Positions 1 to 7,416 of a stretch of 9,528 nucleotides of DNA are shown here, piece by piece. The notes under the pieces are model-generated. The model was not told the origin of the DNA. It made no database searches and saw nothing but the letters and a program-made list of their open reading frames with translations. The position numbers were made by a program, and so were the translations under genes. How positions within the stretch are numbered: the first letter of the stretch is position 1; every line of letters begins with the position of its first letter. This stretch comes from Methanobacterium sp. (GTDB lineage Archaea; Methanobacteriota; Methanobacteria; Methanobacteriales; Methanobacteriaceae): the NCBI GenBank assembly GCA_030017655.1, contig JASEIM010000039.1, forward strand, positions 322-9,849. Reading direction: 5' to 3'.

Positions 1-524
1 ATGCCGAAATCATCATTTTTAATGTCTCCTGCAGCTCCAGAAAATCCTGTACCTCCGTAATGAGCAAGGGGAGATCCATCTCCAACAACCACTGCATCGT
101 GGATCAATAAGAATTCATGTATTGCTGAAATGGCTGTTTCCTGTCCTCCGTTTCTTGATCCTCCAACAGTGATAGCACCCCCAACTTTATCTTTAAGTTT
201 AAAATCAGAGCGCAGCGGTCTTGACCTGTCCATGAACATCTTTAACTGTGCTGAAACGTTTCCAAAATAAACCGGACTTCCAATGATTAATCCATGTGCT
301 TCCTGGACTTTAATGAGTAGATTGTTAATTTCATCATCTTTGGGGCATTCACCGGTCATTTTACATATATCACATGCTGTGCATGGTTCAATTTCCATTT
401 TACCTAAATGATAACTTTCAACGTCTGCTCCATTTTCTTTAGCAGCTTCAAGGGCCTTTTCAACCAGAAAAGTTGTATTTCCTTTTTTTCTTGGACTTCC
501 TATAATTCCTATAATTTTTGCCAT
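1..524 (-). CDS. Iron-sulfur flavoprotein (Isf-like, NADPH-dependent FMN reductase fold), C-terminus cut off
   Basis: Reading the minus strand from the ATG at 524-522 gives 174 residues with no stop before the window edge. The N-terminus IIGIIGSPRKKGNT (about residues 4-17) is the phosphate-binding loop of flavodoxin-like FMN reductases, and SPVYFGNVSAQLKMFMDR follows in the middle, as in that family. Between them lies a compact cluster, C48-x2-C51-x2-C54-x5-C60. This is the CX2CX2CX4-7C pattern that binds a 4Fe-4S cluster in methanogen Isf proteins, so the protein should carry FMN plus an iron-sulfur cluster and act as a cytoplasmic electron carrier or reductase. Isf proteins are usually about 190-200 residues, so roughly the last 20 are missing. 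A GAGGT ribosome-binding site (complement of 531-535) sits 6 nt before the ATG and supports the start. The physiological partner is unknown; related proteins have been linked to ferredoxin-dependent or oxygen-stress reactions. Confidence 0.88.
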   Translation of the reverse strand, partial: MAKIIGIIGSPRKKGNTTFLVEKALEAAKENGADVESYHLGKMEIEPCTACDICKMTGECPKDDEINNLLIKVQEAHGLIIGSPVYFGNVSAQLKMFMDRSRPLRSDFKLKDKVGGAITVGGSRNGGQETAISAIHEFLLIHDAVVVGDGSPLAHYGGTGFSGAAGDIKNDDFG

Positions 525-675
525 GTTATAACCTCGTGAATTCTAATCAACCGTAGTTCTTTGGTTTTGGATTTTAATTATTATCTTCTATATCCTATAG
601 GAAAATATATCTTTAATACTGGATATTTAATTTTACCAATATATTAATGAAATAAAACATATTATTCAAGATAGC
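525..675. promoter_or_regulatory. Divergent promoter region between the Isf gene and the MnmC-like gene
   Basis: This AT-rich spacer separates two genes pointing away from each other, so it must hold promoters for both. AAATATAT near 603-610 reads as a TATA-like box on both strands. A second candidate, AATATATTAATG near 639-650, lies 26-37 nt before the plus-strand ATG at 676; if used, the message would have almost no leader, which fits the absence of a clear Shine-Dalgarno sequence there. A perfect 10-bp palindrome, TCCTATAGGA (593-602), sits between the two genes and could be an operator. The exact start sites are not determined. Confidence 0.5.
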
Positions 676-1911
676 ATGAAAAAAAATAATTACAGGGCAT
701 TAACTGCATCAGATAAGGCACTTGAAATTATCAGAAGATGTTTTGAAGATGAGAAAAAAGGCAATAGAAATGCCAGGAATGATATTAAAGAAGATTTAAA
801 GGCTTATTTTATAAAAACTGAAGATGGATCGTATACATTGGACTCTAATGGAGTATCCGGTAAATCAGAGATGATGCATACTTGTCATGGTGCGGTTACT
901 GAATCACTGGAAAAATTTGTTAAACCAGCCCAACTTGAAGGCAAAAAGGAAGTTAAAATTCTGGATATATGCAGCGGTCTTGGTTACAATGCAGCAACAT
1001 GCATCGAAAATTTAGATGATTCAGTTAAAATTGATATAGACATGATAGAAATATCAAAGGAAACATTACAGGCAGCCCTTCTTATAGATAATCCGATAGA
1101 ATCATATGAAATAATTAAGGGAGCAATAGAAAGCGAATTATTTAAAAGGGAATTACTTGGTTTTAAATTTTATCAAGAAAAAATACATGAAAGAATTAAT
1201 ATCAATATTTATATTGATGATGCAAGAAATGTAGTTAAAAATATAACAGATAAAAGATATGATGCAGTATTTTTAGACCCATTTTCACCCCTTAAATCAC
1301 CAGAACTGTATTCTTTAGAGTTTTTCATTGCACTAAAAAATCTGCTTAAAGAAAATGGACTGATTTTAACTTATACGTCTGCAGCTCCGGTTAGATCTGC
1401 AATGGTTCTTGCAGGACTCCATATAGGGGAAGGACCTCAATTTGGAAGAAAAAGTGGGGGAACTATAGCATCAAAGAGCTCAAAAATGATCCAAACCCAA
1501 GTCAGCGCTGCTGATGAAAGGATGATAGCGTTAAGCGATGCAGGTGTTCCGTTTAGGGATCCAGAGCTCAAAGGATCTGGTGAAGAAATAATAGAAAGAC
1601 GTGAAAATGAGCGAAAATTGGTGAGAGGAAATTCTAGAATAGCATCAACAGTAAAAACTCCTGTTTTTTTAAATAAGGAATTAGAAAACTCAAGACTTAA
1701 AAGAAGAATTTTAAGAAATATTGGATTTATGGGAATAGATGATCTGAAATCTTTTGAAGCCCGATTTATTATATGCCCCCAATATGAGGAATGCATCTGC
1801 AAATGTGGAAGCTCCAGATTAGAGGATTCAAAAAGCAGGATTAATGAAATGATAAAGAGATTATCAATAATTATTGAAAAATGCAATGACGCTGAAAGAA
1901 TAATAGAATAG
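676..1911 (+). CDS. MnmC-like SAM-dependent tRNA methyltransferase domain protein with C-terminal Cys cluster
   Basis: 411 residues. A Rossmann-type methyltransferase core is visible: motif I DICSGLG (97-103) for SAM, an acidic E125 after the second strand, and IDDAR (180-184). DPFSPLKSPELYSLEFF (201-217) corresponds to the DxFxPxKNPE..F block typical of MnmC methyltransferase domains (Methyltransf_30), and GRKSGGTIAS (257-266) matches the conserved end of that domain. In bacteria the domain makes the last methylation of mnm5U at the wobble position of tRNA; mnm5-type uridines also occur in methanogen tRNA, so a wobble-uridine role is a reasonable inference. Bacterial MnmC carries an FAD oxidase domain, which is absent here. 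Instead an extension of about 145 residues ends in C367-x5-C373-x-C375-x-C377, a possible metal site. The next gene, tgtA, also modifies tRNA and begins 26 nt downstream. No clear Shine-Dalgarno precedes the ATG. The fold is well supported; the exact substrate is not. Confidence 0.8.
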   Translation: MKKNNYRALTASDKALEIIRRCFEDEKKGNRNARNDIKEDLKAYFIKTEDGSYTLDSNGVSGKSEMMHTCHGAVTESLEKFVKPAQLEGKKEVKILDICSGLGYNAATCIENLDDSVKIDIDMIEISKETLQAALLIDNPIESYEIIKGAIESELFKRELLGFKFYQEKIHERININIYIDDARNVVKNITDKRYDAVFLDPFSPLKSPELYSLEFFIALKNLLKENGLILTYTSAAPVRSAMVLAGLHIGEGPQFGRKSGGTIASKSSKMIQTQVSAADERMIALSDAGVPFRDPELKGSGEEIIERRENERKLVRGNSRIASTVKTPVFLNKELENSRLKRRILRNIGFMGIDDLKSFEARFIICPQYEECICKCGSSRLEDSKSRINEMIKRLSIIIEKCNDAERIIE

Positions 1912-1926
1912 AATTATCTTAAATAA

Positions 1927-1940
1927 AGGTGGAAAAATTG
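1927..1940 (+). promoter_or_regulatory. Ribosome-binding site deciding the TTG start of tgtA
   Basis: AGGTG (1927-1931) matches the core of the archaeal Shine-Dalgarno AGGAGGTGAT and lies 6 nt before a TTG at 1938. The in-frame GTG at 1929 is itself part of this site, so it cannot be well served by it. The protein then begins MNFEIKYKD, and the gene has 668 rather than 671 codons. Confidence 0.65.
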
Positions 1941-3944
1941 AACTTCGAAATTAAATATAAAGATGCTTTAGGCAGAATTGGAAAACTTAAAACTCCACAT
2001 GGAACTGTGGAAACTCCAGCTTTAATGCCTGTTATTCACCCCGGTAAACAGACAATTGATGTTAAAAGATACGGGGCCGATATGGTAATAACCAATGCTT
2101 ATATAATCTATAAAAATGAAGAACTTAAAAATAAGGCCCTTAAAGGCGGTGTTCATGATTTAATTAATTTTAACGGCCCCATAGTTACAGATTCAGGTTC
2201 TTTTCAATTATCAGAATATGGAGATATTGATGTAGATAACAGAGAAATAATTGAATTCCAGGAGAAGATAGGTACAGATATTGGTACTTCACTGGATATT
2301 CCAACTCCACCATACGTAAAACGCGAAAGAGCAGAAAGAGAACTTGAAATCACACTTAAACGAGCAGAAGAAGCCTTAAATGTAAGGGAAAATTTAATGA
2401 TGAACTCAGTTGTTCAGGGTTCAACATTCCCTGATTTAAGGGCCAAATGTGCCGGAATAATAGGAAAAATGGATTTTGAGGTGTATCCAATAGGTGCAGT
2501 GGTTCCTCTACTTGAAAATTACAAATACATGGATGTTCTTGATATAGTAATGGCTTCAGTACAGCATTTACCTCCATCAAGACCAAGACACCTTATGGGA
2601 GCAGGTCACCCCATGGTATTTGCCTTTGCAGTAGCAATGGGCTGTGATCTTTTTGATTCTGCTGCATATATCCTTTATGCTCAGGATGATCGTTTTATGA
2701 TGCCTGATGGAACATATAAACTTCAAAATCTCTCTCAAATGCCCTGCTCCTGTGAAGTATGTGCAAATTATACTCCTAAAGATTTAAGGGGAATGAAGAA
2801 AGAGCAGAGAATGAAACTGATAGCAGCACATAACCTTAACATCAGTTTTGCAGAAATAAGGAAGATAAAACAGGCAATAATCAATGGAAGCCTGCTTGAA
2901 CTGGTTGAAAATAGATGCAGATCCCATCCATATCTTTTAGATGCTCTAAGAGGTCTGAAAAAATATAAAAACATGCTGGAAGAATTCGATCCGGCCTACA
3001 AAAAATCTGCATTTTTTTACAGTGGTCCTGAATCCCTGAACAGGCCCGAAATTTACAGACACCTAAAACGTCTTAAGAGACTTCCAAAAAAGAATAGGTT
3101 AGTGCTTTTACCTCCATTTAAAAAGCCTTATTCAAAAAATATCAAAACAATCCTTTTAAATAATCCTGAAATTGAAAATATAAATGATCTAGTGGGTGAA
3201 TTATATAAAATCCAGAATTCAAGTGATGCTGAATTGAATGATTCAGTGCAAATAGCAGTACTTGATTATCCTTTTGGAATTATTCCCCTCGAAGTTGATG
3301 AAGTGTACCCTTTAGCTCAAAATGAAGCCCCTTCATGTCTGGATGAAGATTCCAAAAAGTTTATCCAGGATACTTTAAGGGATTATATGGAAAATTTCAT
3401 TGAAATTATAATAAGTGAAAAGGTCATAAAGAAGTTTAATCTTGACTATAAAATTGAAAAATATGAAGAATCTCTGGAAATAAATTTAGATGATTTAAAT
3501 AAAATAGAATATATAGCAGATTATCAATTTGGAGAAGGTTCGGGAAAAGCTCTATTTAATGGAAACATAAATATTGTTAAAAGTAGAAAAACAGGTAAGA
3601 TAAGGCATGTTCATGACGGCGATGTTTTAATTGCAACACTTCGTGCAAGTGATGGCATTTTTGTGCTCAGCATGGAAGGTGCAAAACGTCTTCACAGTTA
3701 TCTTGAATATCCTGAAAATAGGGTTGTTGTAAACAGCGATGCTGAACCCTTTGCAAGAGAAGGAAAAAGTATATTTGCTAAATTTGTAATAGATTGTGAT
3801 ATAAATATAAGAGCTAATGAAGAAGTTCTGATTGTTAATGAAAATGATGAACTTTTAGCATTTGGTAAGTCACTTTTAAATGGCCGTGAAATAATGGACT
3901 TTAACATAGGCCAAGCAGTTAAAACAAGGAAAGGAGGAAAATAA
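1938..3944 (+). CDS. tgtA: Archaeosine tRNA-guanine transglycosylase (ArcTGT), with PUA domain
   Basis: TgtA exchanges guanine-15 in the D-loop of tRNA for preQ0, the first tRNA-bound step of archaeosine synthesis. Numbering below is from the GTG at 1929; subtract 3 for the preferred TTG start. TDSGSFQLSEYGD (87-99) contains catalytic D88, and DLFDSAAY (240-247) contains D243, the expected nucleophile. A zinc site is formed by C273, C275, C278 and H301; the spacing is identical to the known Pyrococcus enzyme (C279, C281, C284, H307). The C-terminal part (about 360-671) holds the archaeal-specific domains and ends in a PUA RNA-binding domain (about 598-669, beginning RVVVNSDAEPFAREG). The total length is normal for archaeal TgtA, and nothing appears missing. 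The stop overlaps the NAC start by one base (TAATG), so the genes are translationally coupled. The upstream methyltransferase gene suggests a shared tRNA-modification transcript. Confidence 0.95.
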   Translation: MNFEIKYKDALGRIGKLKTPHGTVETPALMPVIHPGKQTIDVKRYGADMVITNAYIIYKNEELKNKALKGGVHDLINFNGPIVTDSGSFQLSEYGDIDVDNREIIEFQEKIGTDIGTSLDIPTPPYVKRERAERELEITLKRAEEALNVRENLMMNSVVQGSTFPDLRAKCAGIIGKMDFEVYPIGAVVPLLENYKYMDVLDIVMASVQHLPPSRPRHLMGAGHPMVFAFAVAMGCDLFDSAAYILYAQDDRFMMPDGTYKLQNLSQMPCSCEVCANYTPKDLRGMKKEQRMKLIAAHNLNISFAEIRKIKQAIINGSLLELVENRCRSHPYLLDALRGLKKYKNMLEEFDPAYKKSAFFYSGPESLNRPEIYRHLKRLKRLPKKNRLVLLPPFKKPYSKNIKTILLNNPEIENINDLVGELYKIQNSSDAELNDSVQIAVLDYPFGIIPLEVDEVYPLAQNEAPSCLDEDSKKFIQDTLRDYMENFIEIIISEKVIKKFNLDYKIEKYEESLEINLDDLNKIEYIADYQFGEGSGKALFNGNINIVKSRKTGKIRHVHDGDVLIATLRASDGIFVLSMEGAKRLHSYLEYPENRVVVNSDAEPFAREGKSIFAKFVIDCDINIRANEEVLIVNENDELLAFGKSLLNGREIMDFNIGQAVKTRKGGK

Positions 3945-4297
3945 TGATACCTGGTGCAGGAATGAACCCAAAACAACTTAAACAGATGCAGAGAGCCATG
4001 AAACAGATGGGAATGGACATGAAAGATGTTAAGGGTGCTACAGAAGTAATAATTAAATTTAAAGATAAAGAAGTAATTATCAGCAATCCTAAGGTAAACT
4101 TGATGGATTTCATGGGACAGAAAACCTATCAGATCACTGGCAAGCCCAAAGAGAGGAAGTTAAAAGTTGAATTAATCATTCCAGATGAGGATGTTGAGCT
4201 TGTATCTGCTCAAACAGGTGTAAGTAAGGAAGAAGCTCATAAAGCCCTTAAAGAAACCAATGGAGACCTTGCAGAAGCGATTATGAGGTTAAGTTAA
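3944..4297 (+). CDS. nac: Nascent polypeptide-associated complex protein (archaeal NAC, alpha type)
   Basis: 117 residues, the usual size for archaeal NAC. It binds the ribosome near the exit tunnel as a homodimer and contacts emerging chains. The N-terminus MIPGAGMNPKQLKQMQRAMKQ is a Met-rich basic helix. The NAC barrel domain covers about residues 30-72, with ATEVIIKFKDKEVIISNPKV and a KTYQITGKPKER segment. A UBA domain follows at about 80-117 (DEDVELVSAQTGVSKEEAHKAL, then GDLAEAIMRLS), as in eukaryotic alpha-NAC. A strong Shine-Dalgarno, AGGAGG, lies 7 nt or so before the ATG inside the end of tgtA. Both junctions are TAATG overlaps, placing the gene firmly in the tgtA transcript. Identification is secure. 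Confidence 0.95.
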   Translation: MIPGAGMNPKQLKQMQRAMKQMGMDMKDVKGATEVIIKFKDKEVIISNPKVNLMDFMGQKTYQITGKPKERKLKVELIIPDEDVELVSAQTGVSKEEAHKALKETNGDLAEAIMRLS

Positions 4298-5052
4298 TGG
4301 CATTTATCGTTCATTTATCTGATCTGCACGTGGGTGCAATCAATTTTAAAGATGAATTTTTATTAAGTGCAATTAAAAAATCTAATGAGCTTAACCCTGA
4401 TTTAGTCATTGTCACAGGCGATATAACTGAAAATGGTTACTATCATGAATTTGAACATGCAGCAGAGTTTCTGGATTTAATAGAAAATCCAATCCTTGTT
4501 GTTCCTGGAAACCATGATTCAAGGCATATAGGAAATGAATCATTTGAACAGCTGATAAGAAAACGATGCAGTACTTTAACAGTTAAAAATGATGAAATTA
4601 AAGCCATAGGATTGGACAGCAGCGAACCGGACCTGGATTATGGGAAAATTGGAAGAGCTCAACAGAAAAGAATGGAAAAAGAACTGAAAGAAGCTGAAAA
4701 CCGAAATCTGTATAAAATAATAGCTCTTCACCACCATCTGATACCTGTTCCAAAAACAGGGCGTGAAAGAAACGTATTAACTGACGCAGGAGATATTTTG
4801 AAATCAGTAATAGATGGAAACGCTGATCTGGTGCTTTCAGGGCATAAACATGTGCCTCATGTATGGCAACTTGAAAATACTGCATTTGTAACCGCGGGAA
4901 CAGTATCATCTCTGAAACTTCGGGGAAAAGATATTTGTTCATTTAACACAATTGATATTCAGGAGAAAAGTGTAGAAATAGTATTGAATCAGTCTGATGG
5001 GAATTCAAGAATTCTTGCAAAATATGAAAATAAGTGTAAGGTGATTGATTGA
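4297..5052 (+). CDS. Calcineurin-like metallophosphoesterase
   Basis: 251 residues forming a complete class of two-metal phosphoesterase. The ligand motifs occur in order: DLH (D9, H11), GD (D42), GNHD (N72, H73), HHH (145-147) and GHKH (H183, H185). The spacing and the VPGNHDSRH and LSGHKHVPHVW segments resemble class III cyclic-nucleotide phosphodiesterases of the CpdA/Icc type more than DNA-repair nucleases such as Mre11, which are longer. There is no signal peptide or membrane segment, so it is cytoplasmic. The substrate is unknown; cyclic nucleotides, nucleotide phosphodiesters or RNA ends are possible. The start overlaps the NAC stop (TAATG), and its own end overlaps the NYN gene by 4 nt, so it is co-transcribed with both. 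The fold and metal site are certain; the substrate is not. Confidence 0.9.
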   Translation: MAFIVHLSDLHVGAINFKDEFLLSAIKKSNELNPDLVIVTGDITENGYYHEFEHAAEFLDLIENPILVVPGNHDSRHIGNESFEQLIRKRCSTLTVKNDEIKAIGLDSSEPDLDYGKIGRAQQKRMEKELKEAENRNLYKIIALHHHLIPVPKTGRERNVLTDAGDILKSVIDGNADLVLSGHKHVPHVWQLENTAFVTAGTVSSLKLRGKDICSFNTIDIQEKSVEIVLNQSDGNSRILAKYENKCKVID

Positions 5053-6071
5053 AAGTAATTATCGATGCATCTAATGTGGCTCATTATGGGAAAGAAAAAG
5101 ACGGTAGTCCACGTTTAGACACTGTATTAAAGTCAATAGAAGCTTTAAAGGCGTTAGGATATGAGCCCTATGCCATTGCAGATGCATCACTGCGACATGA
5201 AATAGATAAAAAGGAAGAATTCAACAAACTCCTTGAAGAAGGGAGAATAGTGCAGGTTCCATCAGGCACCACAGCAGATCACTATATTTTGAAAATAGCT
5301 GAAGATGAAGATGCAAAAATATTATCAAATGATATATTCAGAGAATATAATGATGAATTTAAAGATATTGCAAGTAGAAGAATTCCCTACAGTGTAAAAG
5401 GCGGAGAAGTGATCATTGGATCATCATCAAAGCCCAAGAAAATTAAAAATATTCTCCAAAAAATATCTACCCAATGCCTGAATGAATTTGAGAAAAAGGG
5501 AATGGAACCTTACAGGCATAAAAAAAGCAAAAAATTAAGTGGTATTGCCATTGCAAAGGAAGCAATTGATAGAATTACGAAAAGCAAGGAAGAAGGAATT
5601 GATTCTAAATTAGAAGATATATTTATGAAAATTCCCCTCTTTGACAAAGTAATGAATATGGTTGAAGATGCTGAAAAAACAAGTGATTTTATCATTTTCG
5701 TTCTTGTAAGTCCAAGGGACTATAAAGATGCTGTGAGATATGCTGGAAATATTGCAGTAACAGTCGGTGACAGATTAAAACTCGATCATGCCCCTCTTGT
5801 TGCTATAAGAAATGATCTTTTCACAAAACCCGGGACTTTTGAGCTTAATATTCTTTACTCTGATGAAGTAAAAGAAGAGTCAAAGTACAATGTTAATATA
5901 ACCATTAATGATCATGATTATGCATTTGTAAAGAAAAATTCAAGGAATATAGCAAGTACAGTGGCTGCAAGGATTGGAACATGGAAATTCCCTATTGTAT
6001 CAGTTAAACCGAGTATGCTTCTGGAAAAACCAGGACAATTTGAAATAATATTAGAAAAACCAGAAAGTTAG
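5049..6071 (+). CDS. NYN/Zc3h12a-like ribonuclease domain protein with an unassigned C-terminal half
   Basis: 340 residues starting at a TTG that overlaps the phosphoesterase stop by 4 nt. A near-perfect Shine-Dalgarno AAGGTGAT (5038-5045) just upstream supports this unusual start. Residues 1-125 are a PIN-like NYN domain as in the Zc3h12a/Regnase RNases: IIDASNVAH (4-12; D6, N9), AIADAS (42-47; D45), TADHYILKIAEDEDAKI (75-91; D77) and ILSNDIFREY (91-100; D95). These acidic residues would hold the Mg2+ used for endonucleolytic RNA cleavage. A lysine-rich helical linker follows (about 128-200, with HKKSKKL), then a globular part (about 212-340) of alternating strands that I do not recognise; it may bind RNA or a protein. 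No membrane segment is present. Its neighbours suggest RNA or translation-linked work. The RNase domain is confident; the target is unknown. Confidence 0.82.
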   Translation: MKVIIDASNVAHYGKEKDGSPRLDTVLKSIEALKALGYEPYAIADASLRHEIDKKEEFNKLLEEGRIVQVPSGTTADHYILKIAEDEDAKILSNDIFREYNDEFKDIASRRIPYSVKGGEVIIGSSSKPKKIKNILQKISTQCLNEFEKKGMEPYRHKKSKKLSGIAIAKEAIDRITKSKEEGIDSKLEDIFMKIPLFDKVMNMVEDAEKTSDFIIFVLVSPRDYKDAVRYAGNIAVTVGDRLKLDHAPLVAIRNDLFTKPGTFELNILYSDEVKEESKYNVNITINDHDYAFVKKNSRNIASTVAARIGTWKFPIVSVKPSMLLEKPGQFEIILEKPES

Positions 6072-6114
6072 TCAATAATTCACAAATTATCTTATTGTAG
6101 GAGGAAAACCCTAA

Positions 6115-7320
6115 ATGGTCATGGATTATCTAATGAGAGGTTTATTTGGATTCTTTATTAAATCTAAAGTCTTAAGTATCGGCACTAAATATTACCCCAC
6201 AAATGAGAAAGAGCGAGACTATGTGGAAATGATTAATTATACACATACCATGCTTCTTGAGCTGGATCGTGCACATATTAACACTCAAAATATCTTTCAA
6301 AATCTTATAAAAGAAATTGGAACAGAAAACATACCCCGAAGTAGAAAGTTCATTGAAATAACCCCTGCAGAAGATAAAGTGGATGAATATGCCCTATTAA
6401 GTAATATAATAATGGGTAGCGATAGATACCTGTATGTAGAGGTTATAAGAAGAGATCCTATCATTAAACAGTTTGTAAACCTTATTAAGAAAGAAAAGGG
6501 TATAATTGTTGAAGAGAGCAACACAGAAATTGTTGCAAGAATGCTTTCAAAAAATGATGCTATAAGGGTTGGAATTGAACTTATTGGGCTTGGAATGGAT
6601 AAAGATGTCTCTGTTAGGGCTGCAGTTGGGATGACAGGAGCTGCTGCAATTGAAAGAGCCATAAATTTAAATAAACAGATTGGAGAAACTTCAGGGGTTG
6701 GATTTACCAAGCTCGGTGGAGAATTTGCAATTGTTTTTTCAGAAAAGCTTGAAAAAGTGCGAGGAACCCCAGCAGTGTACGATAATTATTTATTTATCGA
6801 TATTATAGATTCAACAAAGTTTATAGAGGAAAATGGCCGTGATAAACTCGTTGAAATAATGACAGAAATTAAAAATTTTATTGAAAAAGAATGCGACGGA
6901 AAAATCGAGGGGTATCGTGAAGGCGGGGATGACTTAATTGCAAATCTGCCAACAAAAGACGCAGCATTACGTGCAGGAATTGATTCAGCATGGCATGCCT
7001 TAAACAATGGTGCTATGCTCAGGGCAGGTATAGGAAAAAGCAGAAGGGAATCAGGAGAAAGAGCTCAGCTGGCGGATAATATTAAAATATGGAATAACAG
7101 CCCGGTCATGGTTTTCGATATCGCTGATGGGACATATGCTTATTTTATTCCCTCTGAATTTGCAAGAGCAGTAATGGAGTTTTTCCTGTACAAAAAATCC
7201 AAAGTATTTTTGATATTCATATTTGTGTTTATAGTTTCATTTGTTGGGTGGAGTGTAGGACGCTGGGAATTTGGAATAGTAGCCATATTTCTGGCCCTTT
7301 TATATGCAGTTACAACATAA
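6115..7320 (+). CDS. Membrane-anchored protein with tandem palm (nucleotide cyclase/GTP cyclohydrolase III-like) domains
   Basis: 401 residues. AGGAGG (6099-6104), 10 nt before the ATG at 6115, favours that start over the ATG at 6121. Residues 224-326 form a palm-type domain: first strand LFIDIIDSTKF (226-236; D229 and D232), as in class III cyclases (F-x-D-I), then a GGDD hairpin (270-273) and RAGIGKS (303-309) followed by a helix with LAD (319-321). The last two blocks resemble GTP cyclohydrolase III (GGDN, KAGIGIG...LAD). Residues 104-186 repeat the pattern without GGDD (YLYVEVI; NTEIVA; VRAAVGM...AAIERAINL), so this looks like an internal duplication with a degenerate first copy. Two hydrophobic segments (364-382 and 386-400) anchor the C-terminus, leaving the palms probably cytoplasmic. 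GTP, ATP or another nucleotide may be the substrate; the product is unknown. The gene lies 43 nt after the NYN gene and is probably co-transcribed with it. Confidence 0.72.
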   Translation: MVMDYLMRGLFGFFIKSKVLSIGTKYYPTNEKERDYVEMINYTHTMLLELDRAHINTQNIFQNLIKEIGTENIPRSRKFIEITPAEDKVDEYALLSNIIMGSDRYLYVEVIRRDPIIKQFVNLIKKEKGIIVEESNTEIVARMLSKNDAIRVGIELIGLGMDKDVSVRAAVGMTGAAAIERAINLNKQIGETSGVGFTKLGGEFAIVFSEKLEKVRGTPAVYDNYLFIDIIDSTKFIEENGRDKLVEIMTEIKNFIEKECDGKIEGYREGGDDLIANLPTKDAALRAGIDSAWHALNNGAMLRAGIGKSRRESGERAQLADNIKIWNNSPVMVFDIADGTYAYFIPSEFARAVMEFFLYKKSKVFLIFIFVFIVSFVGWSVGRWEFGIVAIFLALLYAVTT

Positions 7321-7365
7321 TATGATATAATCAATCAGAGATGCATAGAAAAGATATAAAAACCT

Positions 7366-7385
7366 TAAAATCATATATTTATAAG
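7366..7385 (+). promoter_or_regulatory. Probable archaeal promoter (TATA box) for the small membrane protein
   Basis: ATATATTTATA (7373-7383) in an AT-rich stretch with an A-rich element just upstream resembles a methanogen TATA box with its BRE. Transcription about 22-26 nt downstream would start near 7405, giving a leader of roughly 10-15 nt before the ATG at 7417 that includes a weak GTGG-type ribosome site. A second candidate, GATATAAAAA, lies at about 7353-7362. Confidence 0.45.
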
Positions 7386-7416
7386 TATTAGATTTAAAGC
7401 TAAATAAAGTGGTATT

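Noticed and set aside
1437..1886. Open frame of 149 codons on the minus strand
   Set aside because: It is antisense to the MnmC-like gene, Ser/Leu/Ile-rich, and has no recognisable domain or ribosome site.
6715..6738. GGEFAIVF (residues 201-208 of the palm protein) as a GGDEF active site
   Set aside because: It lacks the D/E-E-F pattern and lies in the linker between the two palm-like repeats; the real GGDD hairpin is at residues 270-273.
6115..7320. CRISPR Cas10 or mCpol identity for the GGDD protein
   Set aside because: There is no CRISPR array, no cas gene and no HD or zinc-finger domain in the window; GGDD alone is shared by many palm enzymes.
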